Assembly (NCBI GenBank): GCA_020355165.1
Contig: CP070661.1
Location: forward strand, 1,201,389-1,265,388
DNA length: 64,000 nt
Reading direction: 5' to 3'
Source of the DNA: Burkholderiales bacterium
Lineage (GTDB): Bacteria > Pseudomonadota > Gammaproteobacteria > Burkholderiales > Burkholderiaceae_F
In this document: positions 28,139-39,870 of the stretch, in pieces
How positions within the stretch are numbered: position 1 is the stretch's first letter
How the letters are laid out: the number at the start of each line of letters is the position of its first letter
The notes under the pieces: generated by a model
What the model saw: the letters and a program-made list of their open reading frames with translations, nothing else
Database searches by the model: none
What the model was told of the DNA's origin: nothing
Translations under genes and position numbers: made by a program

Positions 28139-28368
28139 GCTTCCGACTCCGTAGCCAGATTGACCGGGCGCGCCGGTACGACGGTCGAGATGGCGTGCTT
28201 GTAGACCATCTGGGTGACCGTGTTGCGAAGGAGGACGACGTACTGGTCGAACGATTCGATCTGGCCCTGCAGCTTGATGCCGTTGACGAGGTAGATCGAC
28301 ACCGGCACGTGTTCCTTGCGCAGCGCGTTCAGAAACGGGTCTTGTAGGAGTTGCCCTTTGTTGCTCAT
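28135..28368 (-). CDS. hfq: RNA chaperone Hfq
   Basis: 77-residue Sm-like protein pairing small RNAs with mRNAs. Sm1 [37 protein letters not shown] and Sm2 [11 protein letters not shown] with the YKH motif are complete; the C-terminal tail is short. It is the first gene of hfq-hflX-hflK-hflC. Confidence 0.98.
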   Translation of the reverse strand: MSNKGQLLQDPFLNALRKEHVPVSIYLVNGIKLQGQIESFDQYVVLLRNTVTQMVYKHAISTVVPARPVNLATESEA

Positions 28369-28480
28369 GTCGGCTCCGTCTTCTTCGATTCGGCCGCCCT
28401 CAGGACCGGCAGCCGTTCCAGCTCCACTTAGATGCCCCCGACGCCGGAAAATTCAATGTAACGGAAAAGAATCCCGCCCG

Positions 28481-29821
28481 CTATCTCGCCTCGCGCGCGG
28501 CGGCATAGGGATTTGTGCTGGTCCGGAACTCGATGCGCAGCGGCGTGCCCGCCAGCGAGAATTCGCGGCGGAACCAGCCCTCCAGATAGCGCCGGTAGGC
28601 CGGCTGGACGTGGCCGAGCGAATTGCCGTGCACGACGATCACCGGCGGGTTCTGCCCGCCCTGGTGCGCGTAGCGCATCTTCGGCCTGACGTTGCCGGCG
28701 CGCGGCGGCTGTTGCCGCTCGACCGCCGCGCGCAGGGCCCGTGTCAGACGGGGGGTCGGCAGCTTGGCGAAGGCGGCGCGGTGCGCGCTGTCGACCGAGC
28801 GCATCAGCGCGCCGAGGCCGGTCTGCCTGCGTGCCGAGATGAAGTGCAGCTTTGCCCAGTCGAGGAAGTGCAGCTTGCGCTCGAGCTCGCGCTTGACCAG
28901 TGCACGCCGGTACTCGTCGATCTGGTCCCACTTGTTCACCGCCAGCACCAGCGCCCTGCCCTTCTCCATGATGTAGCCGGCAATGTGCGCATCCTGCTCG
29001 GCGATCTCGCTGGCCGCGTCGAGCAGCAGCACGGCGACGTGGCAGCCCTCGATGGCCTGCAGCGTCTTGACCACCGAGAACTTCTCCACCGTCTCGAACA
29101 CCCGCCCGCGCCGGCGCAGGCCGGCGGTATCGATCAGCAGGTAGTCGCGGCCGCCGTAGCCGAACTCCACCTCGATCGCATCGCGCGTCGTTCCGGGCGA
29201 ATCGAAAGCGATCATCCGTTCCTCGCCCAGCAGGGCATTGACCAGCGTCGACTTGCCGACGTTCGGGCGACCGACGAAGGCCACGCGAGCGCGGCCGTCG
29301 GCCGCCTGCTCGGCCGCCGATGGCGCCGCCACGGCGAACCCCGACAGGGCGATATCCATCATCGCGGCGACGCCTTCGCCGTGCGCCGCCGAGATCGGCA
29401 GCGGATCGCCCAGCCCCAGTTCGTGAAACTCGGCGGTGGCCATCGGCGGCAGGCCTTCGGCCTTGTTGACGACCAGGATCGGCCGGCGGCCGGTACGGCG
29501 CAGGCGGTCGGCGATGCGGCGGTCCTGCGGCACAAGGCCGTCGCGCGCATCGGTCATGAAGATGACCACGTCCGCCTCGGCGATGGCCGCCTCCGCCTGC
29601 AGGGCCATCTCGCGCGTGATTCCTTCGGCCGCCACCGGCTCGAAGCCGCCCGTGTCGATGACGATGAAAGGCACCGGGCCCAGCCTGCCGTCGCCGTAGT
29701 GGCGGTCGCGCGTAAGCCCCGGGAAATCGGCCACCAGGGCAGAGCGCGTCCGCGTCAGGCGGTTGAACAGCGTCGACTTGCCGACATTGGGGCGGCCGAC
29801 CAGGGCGACTACCGGCGTCAT
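28481..29821 (-). CDS. der: Ribosome assembly GTPase Der
   Basis: Tandem G domains: [18 protein letters not shown] at residue 5 and [18 protein letters not shown] near 190, each with its DTGG/DTAG switch, and a C-terminal KH-like domain ([14 protein letters not shown]). Acts in 50S subunit assembly. 446 residues. The ATG is 16 bases after bamB. Confidence 0.97.
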   Translation of the reverse strand: MTPVVALVGRPNVGKSTLFNRLTRTRSALVADFPGLTRDRHYGDGRLGPVPFIVIDTGGFEPVAAEGITREMALQAEAAIAEADVVIFMTDARDGLVPQDRRIADRLRRTGRRPILVVNKAEGLPPMATAEFHELGLGDPLPISAAHGEGVAAMMDIALSGFAVAAPSAAEQAADGRARVAFVGRPNVGKSTLVNALLGEERMIAFDSPGTTRDAIEVEFGYGGRDYLLIDTAGLRRRGRVFETVEKFSVVKTLQAIEGCHVAVLLLDAASEIAEQDAHIAGYIMEKGRALVLAVNKWDQIDEYRRALVKRELERKLHFLDWAKLHFISARRQTGLGALMRSVDSAHRAAFAKLPTPRLTRALRAAVERQQPPRAGNVRPKMRYAHQGGQNPPVIVVHGNSLGHVQPAYRRYLEGWFRREFSLAGTPLRIEFRTSTNPYAAAREAR

Positions 29822-29837
29822 CGCTGGCGTCCGCCGC

Positions 29838-30995
29838 TCAGCGCTGCGGCGTCAGCAGCGCCAGCGTGCCATCCGACGTCAGCACGATCGCGCTGCCGTT
29901 GAACTCCATCGGCCGCGCGACGATCGCACTCGAATCGACCCGCAGTCGCGCCAGCAGGCGACCTTCGGCCAGCGACAGGAAATGCACGTAGCCTTCGAGG
30001 TCGCCGGCGAGCACGGCGCCGGGCAAAGCCAGCGGCGTCGTCAGCTGCCGATGCTTCAACTGATCGTTGCGCCAGATGCTGGCGCCTCCGCCGACGGCCA
30101 GGGCCTGCAGCTGAGAACTCGAATCGACCACGTAGACCGCCCGCGCATCGCGCGCCACCCCGCCGCCCGCCGACATTTCCCTAGCCCAGCTCAGCGAGCC
30201 GGTGGTCGCGCTGGCACACATGACCCGGCCCTGGAACGAGGCCGCGCAGACCTGCCCGTCGGCCACCACCACTGGGCCGAGGACGTCGGCCAGCCGTTCA
30301 ACCTCGGTCGTGCCCTTCGGCTCGGAGACCGCCGCCTCCCAGCGCGCAGCCCCGTTCGAAAGCGCAACCGCGACCAGGCGGCCGCCCGGAAAACCGACCA
30401 GCACGTTGTCGCCTGCGAACGCCATTTCGGTCGATGCCCGCAGCGTCAGCGGCGGCAGCTGCCGGCTGAACATCCAGCGGCGCTTGCCGCTGTCGGCGTC
30501 GAAGGCGCTGAGCTGATGGTCGGTCGAGCGCACGAGCACGAGTCCGCGCCCCACCAGCGGCGGCGAGATCACGTCGCTGCTCGCCTGGGCGCGCCAGCGG
30601 ATCCGGCCGTCGGCGTCCAGGGCGATCACCTCGCCGCGCGGAGTGGCCACCGCGACAGTGAATCCGTCGGTGCCGACCCCGGCCGAGATCTTCGCATCGA
30701 CCTCGGTCCGCCAGATCTGGCTGCCGGTGGCCGGATCGATGCGCAGCACCGCGCCGCCCGCGCTCGCCGCGTACAGCGCGTTCTCGACCAGCGCCGGCTG
30801 CAGGAACGTCTCGCGCAGGCTGCCGATCGACAGCCGCCACGCCGCTGCCACGTTCAGGCTCGCCTGCAACTCCGGCAGCGGTGACGGCGGAGTCTTCTTC
30901 TCGCTGAACAGCCCGCAGCCGGATAGCAGCGCCAGCACGGCTGCCGCCGCGACCAGAGTGCGTCGACTGCGTGGGGCGCCGGCCGGTCGGGTCAT
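29838..30995 (-). CDS. bamB: Outer membrane assembly lipoprotein BamB
   Basis: Beta-propeller lipoprotein of the BAM complex that inserts outer membrane proteins. Signal peptide with lipobox LLSGC (Cys about 27), followed by PQQ-like repeats such as [33 protein letters not shown] and [17 protein letters not shown]. 385 residues. The order hisS-yfgM-bamB-der is conserved. Confidence 0.94.
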   Translation of the reverse strand: MTRPAGAPRSRRTLVAAAAVLALLSGCGLFSEKKTPPSPLPELQASLNVAAAWRLSIGSLRETFLQPALVENALYAASAGGAVLRIDPATGSQIWRTEVDAKISAGVGTDGFTVAVATPRGEVIALDADGRIRWRAQASSDVISPPLVGRGLVLVRSTDHQLSAFDADSGKRRWMFSRQLPPLTLRASTEMAFAGDNVLVGFPGGRLVAVALSNGAARWEAAVSEPKGTTEVERLADVLGPVVVADGQVCAASFQGRVMCASATTGSLSWAREMSAGGGVARDARAVYVVDSSSQLQALAVGGGASIWRNDQLKHRQLTTPLALPGAVLAGDLEGYVHFLSLAEGRLLARLRVDSSAIVARPMEFNGSAIVLTSDGTLALLTPQR

Positions 30996-31003
30996 GGCCG
31001 CGG

Positions 31004-31645
31004 TCAGGATGCAGCCACCGGCGGCAGCGCATCGAGCTTCAGCTGGATGATCGGCCGCATCGGGTGCTGTCCGCCCGCCTTGTCGAGCGCATCCTTGTAG
31101 GCGGTGCGTGCGTCATCGGTCTTGCCCATCGCCAACAGGATGTCGCCGCGCCGGTCGGCGAACGACGCCACCAGCGCATCCGGGACCTCGCCGCTCAGCA
31201 CCTGCAACGCCTCGTCGTAGGCCTTCTCGTCGAGCAGGACGCCGGCCAGTCGCAGACGGGCGATGTGCACCAGCTCGGCGTGCCCGGACTTGTCGATCAC
31301 CCAGCGCAGCTGGGCGCGCGCCGCCCCCGTGTCGCCGGCCTCGGCATTGGCCTTGGCGATCTGCAGCGCCGCCATCGGCGCGTAGACGGTGCGCCCGTAG
31401 CGCTCGATCAGCGTGCCGGCGAGTTCCTTCTTGCGGGCGAGATCGGTTCCCGCCAGGGCACCGACGAACTGCTCGTACAGCACGGCTGCGTTGCCCGCTT
31501 CGTGACGCTCGTACCAGCGCCAGCCGTTGAAGGCGGCAATCGCCAGCAGCACGGCCGTGACCGCCGTCAGCACCAGGTTGCCCCAGCGCTCCCACCACGC
31601 CTTGATCGTCGCTAGCTGTTCCTGCTCTTCGAGGTCGTAAGCCAT
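31004..31645 (-). CDS. yfgM: YfgM-like TPR membrane protein
   Basis: 213-residue protein with a short cytoplasmic N-terminus ([22 protein letters not shown]), one membrane segment (LVLTAVTAVLLAIAAFNGW) and a periplasmic tetratricopeptide-like domain. YfgM works with PpiD at the Sec translocon in E. coli. The start overlaps the hisS stop by one base; bamB follows 8 bases later. Confidence 0.92.
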   Translation of the reverse strand: MAYDLEEQEQLATIKAWWERWGNLVLTAVTAVLLAIAAFNGWRWYERHEAGNAAVLYEQFVGALAGTDLARKKELAGTLIERYGRTVYAPMAALQIAKANAEAGDTGAARAQLRWVIDKSGHAELVHIARLRLAGVLLDEKAYDEALQVLSGEVPDALVASFADRRGDILLAMGKTDDARTAYKDALDKAGGQHPMRPIIQLKLDALPPVAAS

Positions 31646-32967
31646 CAGTCGTTCCCGGATTGGATTGCATTGTCCTCGTCGGCGAGCGCGGCGGCGAGGG
31701 TCTCGCCGAGCGCCGCAAGCGCCACCGGCCGCTGCTGCGCGAACGGCGCCGACGCGTCGGCGGGGCGCAGTGCCTTGACCGCCGCCGCGCCGGCGGCGGC
31801 CTCGGCCTCGCCGATGATCACCGCAAACTCGGCTCCGCTCGCATCGGCGCGCTTCATCTGAGATTTCAGGCTGGCGTCGCCGGCGTGCAGGATTACCTCG
31901 AGGCCGGCATCGCGCAGCCGCTCGGCCGCCAGGAAGGCGGGCGTCTTCGTCGTGCCGCCCTGGTGCACGACATAGGCATCGCAGCGCGGCGTCGTGTCGA
32001 GCTGCCCCGACTCCCGGATCAGCTCGATCACGCGCTCGATGCCCATCGCGAAGCCGATGCCCGGCGTCGGCCGGCCGCCCATGCGCTCGATCAGCGGGTC
32101 GTAGCGGCCGCCGCCGCAGACCGTCCCCTGCGCGCCAAGGGCATCGGTGATCCACTCGAACACGGTGAGGTTGTAGTAGTCCAGACCGCGCACCAGCCGC
32201 GGATTGACGGCGAAGCCGATCCCGGCGGCGCCGAGCAGTTCCTGCAACCCGTCGAAGTGCGCGCGCGACTGCGGGCCGAGGTAGTCGGTGATGCGCGGCG
32301 CGTCGGCCACCACTTCGGCCATCGCCGGGTTCTTGGTGTCGAGGACGCGCAGCGGGTTGGTGTGCAGGCGCCGGCGCGCGTCGGCGTCGAGCCGCTCGGC
32401 GAAACGCTCGAAGTGCGCGATCAGCGCCGCCCGGTGCTGCGCCCGCTCGTCGGCCTGGCCGAGGCAGTTCAGTTCGAGCCGCACCGGGCCGATGCCGAGG
32501 ATCTTCCACAAGCGGGCCAGCATGACGATCATCTCGGCGTCGATGTCCGGCCCGGCGAAGCCGAGCGCCTCGACATTGACCTGGTGGAACTGGCGATAGC
32601 GGCCGCGCTGCGGCCGCTCGTGACGGAACACCGGCCCCGTCGACCAGACCCGCCGCGGCGCCTCGTAGGTCAGGTTGTGCTCGATCGCCGCGCGCACCAC
32701 CCCGGCGGTGAACTCGGGCCGCAAGGTCAGGTGCTCGCCGTTGAGCCGGTCCTCGAAGGAGTACATCTCCTTCTCGACGATGTCGGTGACCTCGCCGATG
32801 CCCTTCACGAACAGCTCGGTGTACTCGACGATCGGCGTGCGGATCTGCTGGTAGCCGTAGCTGCGCAGCCAGTCGACCACGCGCGCCTCGAACCACTCCC
32901 ACAGCGGCGCCTCGGCCGGCAACAGATCGTTCATGCCGCGCACCGCGGCGAGCCTGTCCTTCTTCAT
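31645..32967 (-). CDS. hisS: Histidyl-tRNA synthetase
   Basis: Class II synthetase charging tRNA-His. Motifs include [36 protein letters not shown] (motif 2), the histidine-specific [15 protein letters not shown] and [28 protein letters not shown] (motif 3), and a C-terminal anticodon-binding domain. 440 residues from ATG 32967. A GTG at 32976 overlapping the ispG stop (GTGA) is possible. Confidence 0.97.
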   Translation of the reverse strand: MKKDRLAAVRGMNDLLPAEAPLWEWFEARVVDWLRSYGYQQIRTPIVEYTELFVKGIGEVTDIVEKEMYSFEDRLNGEHLTLRPEFTAGVVRAAIEHNLTYEAPRRVWSTGPVFRHERPQRGRYRQFHQVNVEALGFAGPDIDAEMIVMLARLWKILGIGPVRLELNCLGQADERAQHRAALIAHFERFAERLDADARRRLHTNPLRVLDTKNPAMAEVVADAPRITDYLGPQSRAHFDGLQELLGAAGIGFAVNPRLVRGLDYYNLTVFEWITDALGAQGTVCGGGRYDPLIERMGGRPTPGIGFAMGIERVIELIRESGQLDTTPRCDAYVVHQGGTTKTPAFLAAERLRDAGLEVILHAGDASLKSQMKRADASGAEFAVIIGEAEAAAGAAAVKALRPADASAPFAQQRPVALAALGETLAAALADEDNAIQSGND

Positions 32968-32972
32968 CCGCT

Positions 32973-34268
32973 TCACGCCGCCACGCGGCCGTACTTTCGC
33001 CGGACGTAGTCCTCGACGATCGCCTGGAACTCCTCGGCGATGCGCTCGCCCTTCAGCGTCACCGTGCGCCTGCCGTCGACAAACACCGGCGCCACCGGCG
33101 CTTCGCCCGAACCCGGCAGGCTGATGCCGACGTTGGCGTGCTTGCTCTCGCCGGGGCCGTTGACCACGCAGCCCATCACCGCCACGTTCATCGACTCCAC
33201 GCCGGGATAGGTCGCGCGCCAGGCCGGCATCTGCTCGCGCAGATAGCGCTCGATCTTCTGCGCCAGTTCCTGGAAGAAGGTGCTGGTCGTGCGGCCGCAG
33301 CCCGGGCAGGCGATGACCTGCGGCGCAAAGGCGCGCAGCCCGAGCGACTGCAGGATCTCCTGCGCCACCTGCACCTCCTTCGTCCGCGGCTCGCCCGGTG
33401 CCGGCGTCAGCGACACGCGGATCGTGTCGCCTATGCCCTCCTGCAGCAGCACCGCCAGCGCGGCCGTCGAGGCGACGATGCCCTTGCTGCCCATGCCGGC
33501 CTCGGTCAGCCCGAGGTGCAGCGGGTAGTCGCAGCGGCGCGCCAGCTCGCGGTAGACGGCGATCAGGTCCTGCACGCCGCTCACCTTGGTTGACAGCACG
33601 ATCGCGTCACCGCGCAGGCCGAGCTGCTCGGCCCGACGGGCGCTGTCGATGGCCGAGTGCACCAGCGCCTCGCGCAGCACGTCGGCGGCGCTCCACGGCT
33701 GCGACCGACGCCCGTTGTCGTCCATCATCCGCGCCAGCAGCTCCTGGTCGAGACTGCCCCAGTTCACGCCGATGCGCACCGGTTTGCCGTGCCGGCAGGC
33801 CACCTCGATCATCTGCGCGAAGTTGTCCTCGCGCCGAGCACCGCGCCCGACGTTGCCCGGATTGATCCGGTAGGCCGACAGCGCCTGCGCGCATCCCGGG
33901 TAGTCGGCGAGCAGCTTGTGGCCGTTGTAGTGGAAGTCGCCCACCAGCGGCACATCGATGCCCATGCGGTCGAGCTGCCCGCGGATCGCCTCGACCTCGG
34001 CAGCAGCCTCGGGCGAGTTCACCGTGATGCGCACCACCTCGGAGCCGGCCTGCGCCAGTTCCTTGACCTGGATCGCGGTGGCCATCGCGTCCGCCGTGTC
34101 GGTGTTGGTCATCGACTGCACCATCACCGGCGCGTCGCCGCCGACATGGACCACCCGGCCGCCCCAGCGCACGGCCACCTTGCGGGTGACATGGCGCGGC
34201 ATCGGGCCGGCCCCGGCGGGCAGGCATGGCAACGCGGGCTCCGGGCGGTTCACTTCGACTTCATTCAA
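32973..34268 (-). CDS. ispG: 4-hydroxy-3-methylbut-2-enyl diphosphate synthase
   Basis: Iron-sulfur enzyme of the MEP isoprenoid pathway. N-terminal TIM barrel ([51 protein letters not shown]) and the C-terminal 4Fe-4S domain with CPGCGRT and [12 protein letters not shown]. 431 residues, including the insert typical of proteobacteria. The start overlaps the rodZ stop by 8 bases. Confidence 0.97.
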   Translation of the reverse strand: MNEVEVNRPEPALPCLPAGAGPMPRHVTRKVAVRWGGRVVHVGGDAPVMVQSMTNTDTADAMATAIQVKELAQAGSEVVRITVNSPEAAAEVEAIRGQLDRMGIDVPLVGDFHYNGHKLLADYPGCAQALSAYRINPGNVGRGARREDNFAQMIEVACRHGKPVRIGVNWGSLDQELLARMMDDNGRRSQPWSAADVLREALVHSAIDSARRAEQLGLRGDAIVLSTKVSGVQDLIAVYRELARRCDYPLHLGLTEAGMGSKGIVASTAALAVLLQEGIGDTIRVSLTPAPGEPRTKEVQVAQEILQSLGLRAFAPQVIACPGCGRTTSTFFQELAQKIERYLREQMPAWRATYPGVESMNVAVMGCVVNGPGESKHANVGISLPGSGEAPVAPVFVDGRRTVTLKGERIAEEFQAIVEDYVRRKYGRVAA

Positions 34269-35160
34269 GCCGCAGCCGGGCGACGTCGCCCCGGCTGGTG
34301 GCGGCCGACAGGTCGACCGGCCGGCCGCGGAACTCGAGATCGACCTTCGAGGCGTTGCCGATCACCAGCGTGTACGGCGGCACGCCGTCGATCGTCCGCT
34401 CCGTCCCCGCGGCGTTGGTCTGCGAAAGCAGCACCGCGCCGTCGGCCTGCCTGACCTCGACCCACGAGCGGTCGCGGAAGGTCAGCTTCAGCGTCGTGTC
34501 CGGCGCCGCCGGGGCAGGCTCCGCGCCCGCCGCCGGCTCGGCTCTGCCCTGTACCGGCACCGCTTGCTGCGCCTGCGGCGGTTCCGCTCGCGCCGGCTCG
34601 GCCGGCTCGATCCTCGCATCGGCGGCCGGCCCTGCCGGCGCGGCTGCGCGCTGGCGCTCGTCGGCGCGCATCGCCCACCAGCCGAAGACAGCCAGGACGA
34701 CCAGGACGGCCACCACCCCGCCGAGCACCAGTGGCCCTCCCCTCGGCTCGCCGGGCAGGCGCTGGATCGGGCTCACCGCCTTGGCGCCGTCACCGCCGAC
34801 CCGCAGCGGCTCTGTCGGGCGCAATTTCGCGCCCAGCAGGGCCAGCAGGGGCTCCGCGGGAAGGTCGACCAGCTTGGCGTAATTGCGGACGTAGCCGCGA
34901 ACGAACGGGCCCTCGGGCAGCCCGCCAAGGTCTTCCTCCTCGATCGCCCTGACCCGGCGCAGGTTCAGCCGCAGCTGCGCGGCGACCTCCGACTGCGACA
35001 GCCCGCGCGCCTCGCGCGCCGCCGCCAGTGCGCGCCCGAACGAGCCCTCGTCGTGCGTCGTCGCCACGTCGGGGCGAACCGGCGTGCGCTCCCGCGCCGG
35101 CTCGGCCGCGGCGACCGACGACGCCGAGCCGCTGCGCCCGCGGGTTTCGACGTCACTCAT
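34261..35160 (-). CDS. rodZ: Cytoskeletal protein RodZ
   Basis: Bitopic protein linking MreB to the cell-wall elongation machinery. N-terminal helix-turn-helix ([22 protein letters not shown]), [17 protein letters not shown], a membrane segment ([19 protein letters not shown]), a Pro/Ala-rich periplasmic linker, and a C-terminal DUF4115 domain ([19 protein letters not shown]). 299 residues from ATG 35160, overlapping the pilF stop by 8 bases. Confidence 0.92.
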   Translation of the reverse strand: MSDVETRGRSGSASSVAAAEPARERTPVRPDVATTHDEGSFGRALAAAREARGLSQSEVAAQLRLNLRRVRAIEEEDLGGLPEGPFVRGYVRNYAKLVDLPAEPLLALLGAKLRPTEPLRVGGDGAKAVSPIQRLPGEPRGGPLVLGGVVAVLVVLAVFGWWAMRADERQRAAAPAGPAADARIEPAEPARAEPPQAQQAVPVQGRAEPAAGAEPAPAAPDTTLKLTFRDRSWVEVRQADGAVLLSQTNAAGTERTIDGVPPYTLVIGNASKVDLEFRGRPVDLSAATSRGDVARLRLE

Positions 35161-35950
35161 CGAACGCTCCGCGGCGCAGTGCCGACGCCTCGGGCGACTC
35201 CGGATAGCGGTCGCGCAACTGGCCGGCCAGCTCGCGCTCCCGCCGGATGTCGCCGTTGGCACGGGCAATGCGCAGGCCGAGCCACAGTCCCGGCGCGCTG
35301 GCACGACTGGCCGGATCGAGAAGGCCGTAGTAGAAGTCAGCGCGGTCCGGCTGATTGCGTCGCAGATACAGGCGCGAGAGCTCGAACTTGGTCAGCGGGT
35401 CGGCGGCGTCGAGCTCGAGGGCCCGGCGCAGCGCCTGTTCGGCGCCGTCCGTGTCGTTGACCTTGAGCAGGCACACGCCGGCATTGCGCATCGCCAGCCC
35501 CGGCGTGGCGTACAGGCGGTTGTTGGCCGCGCGCTTGAAGTACTCGACCGACTCGCGCTCGCGCCCGGACTGGCAGAGGAACCAGCCGTAGTTGTTGAGG
35601 ATGCCGGAATTGTCGGGCTCCAGGCGCAGAGCGCGGCTGAAGCTCGCCTCGGCGGCGGCGCGGTCGCCCACGTCCATGTAGATCAGCCCGAGCAGGCCGT
35701 GCGCCGGCGCGTAGCTCGAATCGATCTGCAGCGCGTGCTTGGTCTCCTCCAGCGCAACGGCCAGTCTGCCCTCGCGGTAGTAGTTCGAGGCGAGCTCGGT
35801 GCGGATCTCGGCGCGCTTGCGCGGCTCGGCCTCGGTCTTCTCCGCGATCGGCACCTCGACGCCGGCGACCGTAGTCGTGGTCGTCCTGCAGCCGGCTGCC
35901 AGCGTGGCAAGCAGCATCGCGATCAGCACTCGGCCTGCAGCAGTCGACAT
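35153..35950 (-). CDS. pilF: Type IV pilus pilotin PilF/PilW (TPR lipoprotein)
   Basis: Outer-membrane pilotin needed for secretin assembly in type IV pili. Lipobox LAAGC (Cys about 21), followed by TPR units: ELASNYYREGRLAVALEETK, APAHGLLGLIYMDVGDRAAAE and ILNNYGWFLCQSGRERESVEYF. 265 residues. Placed between rlmN and rodZ as in other betaproteobacteria. No other pilus gene is nearby. Confidence 0.9.
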   Translation of the reverse strand: MSTAAGRVLIAMLLATLAAGCRTTTTTVAGVEVPIAEKTEAEPRKRAEIRTELASNYYREGRLAVALEETKHALQIDSSYAPAHGLLGLIYMDVGDRAAAEASFSRALRLEPDNSGILNNYGWFLCQSGRERESVEYFKRAANNRLYATPGLAMRNAGVCLLKVNDTDGAEQALRRALELDAADPLTKFELSRLYLRRNQPDRADFYYGLLDPASRASAPGLWLGLRIARANGDIRRERELAGQLRDRYPESPEASALRRGAFDE

Positions 35951-35962
35951 GATCGTCGGCCC

Positions 35963-37078
35963 CTAGCTCGCCGCCACCGTCGTCACCGGCGGCAGGCGTT
36001 CCGCCGCCCGGCTGGCGCGACGGGTGCGGTCCTGCACCTCGCCGGCCAGCTGTCCGCAGGCGGCGTCGATGTCGTCGCCGCGGGTCTTGCGCGTGGTGGT
36101 GACGATGCCGGCGTCGATCAGCACTTCGGCAAACTCGCGCACACGAAGCGCCGGCGACCGGGCCAGGCCGGAGCCGGGAAAGTCGTTGAACGGAATCAGG
36201 TTGAACTTGCAGGGCACGTCGCGCACCAGCGCCACCAGCTCGCGCGCCTGCGCCGGCGAGTCGTTGACGCCGTCGAGCATCACGTACTCGAAGGTGATGA
36301 AGTCGCGCGGCGCATGACGCAGGTAGCGACGGCAGGCTGCCATCAGCTCCTGCAGCGGGTGCTTCCTGTTCAGCGGCACCAGGCGGTCGCGCAGCGCATC
36401 GTTGGGCGCGTGCAGGGACACCGCCAGCGCGACCGGGCAGGCGCTGGCGAGCTTGTCGATCTGGCGGACCAGGCCCGAGGTCGACACCGTCACCCGCCGC
36501 CGCGACAGCCCGTAGGCGTTGTCGTCGAGCATCAGCCGCAGCGCCGGAAGCAGGGCATCCAGGTTCTGCAGCGGCTCGCCCATCCCCATCAGCACCACGT
36601 TGCTGATCACGCGCTCGTGCTCGGCCGTGATGCCCAGCTGCGCGCGCAGCGCGTGCTCGGCCCACCAGAGCTGGCCGATGATCTCCGCCGTCGTCAGGTT
36701 CCGATTGAAGCCCTGCCGCCCGGTCGAGCAGAACAGGCAGTTCATCGCGCAGCCCGCCTGCGACGACACACAGAGGGTGCCGCGGTCCTCCTCCGGGATG
36801 AAGACCGTCTCGATCGCGTTGCCGTGGCCGACGTCGAGCAGCCACTTGCGCGTGCCGTCTGTGGAAGTCGAGTCGCTGATCACCGGCAGTGCCTGCACGC
36901 CGGCGGTCTGCGCAAGCCGCGCGCGCAGCGAGCGGGCGAGGTCGCTCATCGCCTCGAAGTCGGACGCACCGCGCCGATGGATCCAGCGCAGCAGCTGGCG
37001 GCCGCGGAACGGCTTCTCGCCAAGAGCCGCGACGAACGCCTGCAGCCCTGCAGCGTCGAGTCCGAGAAGGTTCTGCAC
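35963..37078 (-). CDS. rlmN: 23S rRNA/tRNA adenine-C2 methyltransferase RlmN
   Basis: Radical SAM enzyme methylating adenosine 2503 of 23S rRNA. The cluster motif is [34 protein letters not shown] and [17 protein letters not shown] are conserved, and Cys residues near the C-terminus serve the dual-Cys mechanism. 371 residues from a GTG start, 15 bases after ndk. Confidence 0.97.
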   Translation of the reverse strand: MQNLLGLDAAGLQAFVAALGEKPFRGRQLLRWIHRRGASDFEAMSDLARSLRARLAQTAGVQALPVISDSTSTDGTRKWLLDVGHGNAIETVFIPEEDRGTLCVSSQAGCAMNCLFCSTGRQGFNRNLTTAEIIGQLWWAEHALRAQLGITAEHERVISNVVLMGMGEPLQNLDALLPALRLMLDDNAYGLSRRRVTVSTSGLVRQIDKLASACPVALAVSLHAPNDALRDRLVPLNRKHPLQELMAACRRYLRHAPRDFITFEYVMLDGVNDSPAQARELVALVRDVPCKFNLIPFNDFPGSGLARSPALRVREFAEVLIDAGIVTTTRKTRGDDIDAACGQLAGEVQDRTRRASRAAERLPPVTTVAAS

Positions 37079-37093
37079 CGGTGGGTCGCGCGA

Positions 37094-37519
37094 TCAGCGC
37101 GAGTGGATGTTCATCGACGGGAAGAAGAAGGCGACCTCGTTGCGCGCCGTCTCCGCTGCGTCCGATCCGTGGACTGCATTGGCATCGATGCTGTCGGCAA
37201 AATCGGCGCGGATCGTGCCCGGCGCCGCCTTCTTCGGATCGGTGGCCCCCATCAGCTCGCGGTTCCTGGCGATGGCGTTCTCGCCCTCGAGCACCTGCAC
37301 CATGATCGGACCGGACACCATGAACTCGACCAGGTCCCTGAAAAACGGCCGTTCGCGATGCACGCCGTAGAAGGCTTCGGCCTCGGCGCGCGACAGCTGC
37401 ATCATGCGGGCGGCGACGATCTTCAGGCCGCCCGCCTCGAAGCGCGACAGGATCTGGCCGATCACGTTCTTCGCGACCGCGTCTGGTTTGATGATCGACA
37501 GTGTTCTCTCGATGGCCAT
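37094..37519 (-). CDS. ndk: Nucleoside diphosphate kinase
   Basis: 141-residue enzyme balancing NTP pools. N-terminus [21 protein letters not shown], the catalytic His in [20 protein letters not shown], and [18 protein letters not shown] are diagnostic. It heads the rlmN-pilF-rodZ-ispG-hisS run. The 133-base upstream gap to rlmD is AT-richer and probably holds its promoter, but I see no clear hexamers. Confidence 0.98.
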   Translation of the reverse strand: MAIERTLSIIKPDAVAKNVIGQILSRFEAGGLKIVAARMMQLSRAEAEAFYGVHRERPFFRDLVEFMVSGPIMVQVLEGENAIARNRELMGATDPKKAAPGTIRADFADSIDANAVHGSDAAETARNEVAFFFPSMNIHSR

Positions 37520-37652
37520 GGTGGTTCTTTCGCTGTTGCGGAGCTTGCCCTGATTGATTTCGCCCGACCGCGGCGACGCTGACCAGGCGCCCCCGCGCGC
37601 CAGAAAAACGTCGAAAAATGAATGGCTTGCGGCGCGTCCTGAACGGGCGATA

Positions 37653-39035
37653 TTAACACGCAGCGGCCGTGCGCGAAGCGCTGCCGAAGGGCCGCTCGAG
37701 CATCGCCACCGACTCGACGTGCGAGGTGTGCGGGAACATGTTGACCACGCCCGCCGCCGCCAGCGTCCAGCCGCCTTCGTGTACCAGCACGGCGCAGTCG
37801 CGCGCCAGCGTGGCCGGGTTGCACGAGACGTAGACGATCCGGCGCGGCCCGGTCTGCGTGCCGGCCAGTGCCCTGGCCACTGCCAGCGCGCCTTCGCGCG
37901 GCGGGTCGATCAGCACCCGGTCGACCGCGCCGAACCCGGCCGTTGTCTGCTCCCAGTCAGCCGCGCTCCATTCGAACAGGTTGCGGGCGGCGAAGCGGAC
38001 CCGTCCGCCCAGGCCGTTGCGCTCGGCGGCGACGCCGGCACGCTGCAGCAGTTCGTCGCTGCCATCGATGCCGAGCACGGCGGCGCAGCGCCGGGCCAGC
38101 GCCAGCGTGAAGTTGCCCAGGCCGCAGAAGAAGTCGACCACACGCTCGCCGGACTGCGGATCGAGCAGGCGCAGGGCGCTTCGCACCAGCACCTCGTTGA
38201 CGCGATGGTTGACCTGCGTGAAGTCGGTCGGCCCGAAGGGCAGCGCCAGGCCGAACTCCGGCAGCGCCAGCGTCAGTTGGTCCGGCTGCGCCGGGCTCAG
38301 CGGTGCCGCCGTGTGCGGGCCGCCGGGCTGCAGCCAGATGGCGAGCTCGTGCCGCGCGGCGAACGCCTCGATCCGGGCCCGGTCCTGCCCGGTCGGCGGC
38401 TGCAGAACGCGCAGCACCAGCACGACGCGCTCGCGGCCGTCGCCGCCCTGCCCGACCGCGACCTCGATCTGCGGCAGACGCTCGCGCAGGGACAGCCCGC
38501 CGACCAGTTCGCGCAGCGGAACCAGCAGGTTGCTGACGCGCCGCGGCAGGATGCGACATTCGCGCATGTCGGCCACGTAGCTGCTGCCGCGCTCGTGGAA
38601 GCCGACCAGCACGCCACCTTTCTTGGCGACATGGCGCACCGCCAGCCGCGCCCGGTGGCGATAGCCCCACGGGCTGCCCTCGATCGGCCGCAGAATCCGC
38701 TCCGGCCGCAGCCGCGCCAGGTGCCACAGCGCGTCCTCCAGCACGCGCTGCTTGATCGCTACCTGCGCCCGCGGCTCGACGTGCTGCATCGAGCAGCCAC
38801 CACAGGCCCCGGGGTGCAGCCCGAAGTGCGGACAACGCGGACGAGCGCGCAGCGGGCTCTCCCGCAGCACCTCGATCAGGCGCGCACGGTCGAACTTGGG
38901 CTTGCGGCCGACGATCTCCGCGCGCACGCACTCTCCCGGCAGGGCGCCGGCAACGAACACGACCTTGCCGTCGTTGCGTGCGACGCCGCGCCCTTCGAGG
39001 TCGAGCGAGTCGACCTCCAGAACGAGTCCCGCCAT
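37653..39035 (-). CDS. rlmD: 23S rRNA (uracil-C5)-methyltransferase RlmD
   Basis: SAM-dependent methyltransferase for U1939 of 23S rRNA. A TRAM domain at the N-terminus ([22 protein letters not shown]), a Fe-S motif with [19 protein letters not shown], then [26 protein letters not shown] and [12 protein letters not shown] (catalytic Cys). 460 residues. It lies 4 bases after the upstream exonuclease gene. Confidence 0.95.
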   Translation of the reverse strand: MAGLVLEVDSLDLEGRGVARNDGKVVFVAGALPGECVRAEIVGRKPKFDRARLIEVLRESPLRARPRCPHFGLHPGACGGCSMQHVEPRAQVAIKQRVLEDALWHLARLRPERILRPIEGSPWGYRHRARLAVRHVAKKGGVLVGFHERGSSYVADMRECRILPRRVSNLLVPLRELVGGLSLRERLPQIEVAVGQGGDGRERVVLVLRVLQPPTGQDRARIEAFAARHELAIWLQPGGPHTAAPLSPAQPDQLTLALPEFGLALPFGPTDFTQVNHRVNEVLVRSALRLLDPQSGERVVDFFCGLGNFTLALARRCAAVLGIDGSDELLQRAGVAAERNGLGGRVRFAARNLFEWSAADWEQTTAGFGAVDRVLIDPPREGALAVARALAGTQTGPRRIVYVSCNPATLARDCAVLVHEGGWTLAAAGVVNMFPHTSHVESVAMLERPFGSASRTAAAC

Positions 39036-39039
39036 CGGC

Positions 39040-39819
39040 TCAGCCTTCGGGCCAGGCGGCGAGGAACTCGGCCCAATGGGCGCCGGCGGCCTCCTGCAGC
39101 GTGGCGCGCACGAGCGCCTGCTCGGCCGCGAACGCGGCCTCGGTCAGCACGCCGCGCATCCGCTCGAAGCGCGTGTACACGAGGAAGGTGTTGACGACAT
39201 CGGTCTCGCAGTAGGCCCGGATCTCGGCCAGCCTGCCTTGCTGGTACGACGGCCACACCTGCGCGCCGTCCATGCCGAGCTTGCCTGGACAGCCAGCCAG
39301 CCTGGCGATCTCGTCGAGCGGCGCGGTCGCCCGCGGCTGGTACAGCGACAGCAGGTCCATCAGGTCGAGATGGCGCAGGTGGTAGCGGCTGATGTAGTTG
39401 TTCCACTTGAACTCGCGCTCGTCCTCGCCCATCTCCCAGTAGCGCGCCGCCTGCACGCCGTGCATCAGCGCCCGGTAGTGCAGCACGGGCAGATCGAAGC
39501 CGCCGCCGTTCCAGCTCACCAGTTGCGGCGTGTAGCGATCGACGAGACGGAAGAAGTCGGTGATCAGCTTGGCTTCATCGTCGCGCTCGCCGCCAAGGCA
39601 GCGGACGCGAAAGCCCTGCGTGTCGCGGAATGCGCAGCCGATCGCCACCACCCGGTGCAGGTGCAGCGGCAGGAAGTCGGAACCGGTCTTGTCCCGCCGC
39701 TCGGCAAACGCGGACTCGGCGACTTCGGCGTCGGCAAGCCCCTGCCACTGCGGCCGCAGGCGGCGCAGGCCGGCCACATCGGGCACGGTCTCGATGTCGA
39801 AGACGAGCGTCGGCGTCAT
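39040..39819 (-). CDS. PolB-like 3'-5' exonuclease domain protein
   Basis: 259-residue DEDDy exonuclease-like protein. ExoI motif VFDIETVPD, Exo II-like [15 protein letters not shown], and Exo III with [13 protein letters not shown] (Y-x3-D). Matches the family of stand-alone predicted polymerase-type 3'-5' exonucleases found in proteobacteria. Substrate not established. ATG 39819 is preferred over the upstream in-frame start at 39843. Four bases separate it from rlmD. Confidence 0.88.
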   Translation of the reverse strand: MTPTLVFDIETVPDVAGLRRLRPQWQGLADAEVAESAFAERRDKTGSDFLPLHLHRVVAIGCAFRDTQGFRVRCLGGERDDEAKLITDFFRLVDRYTPQLVSWNGGGFDLPVLHYRALMHGVQAARYWEMGEDEREFKWNNYISRYHLRHLDLMDLLSLYQPRATAPLDEIARLAGCPGKLGMDGAQVWPSYQQGRLAEIRAYCETDVVNTFLVYTRFERMRGVLTEAAFAAEQALVRATLQEAAGAHWAEFLAAWPEG

Positions 39820-39870
39820 CGGCCGGCCTCCTGCCAGGGCCACATCGCAGCGCTCGCCGGCGGCGCCTGG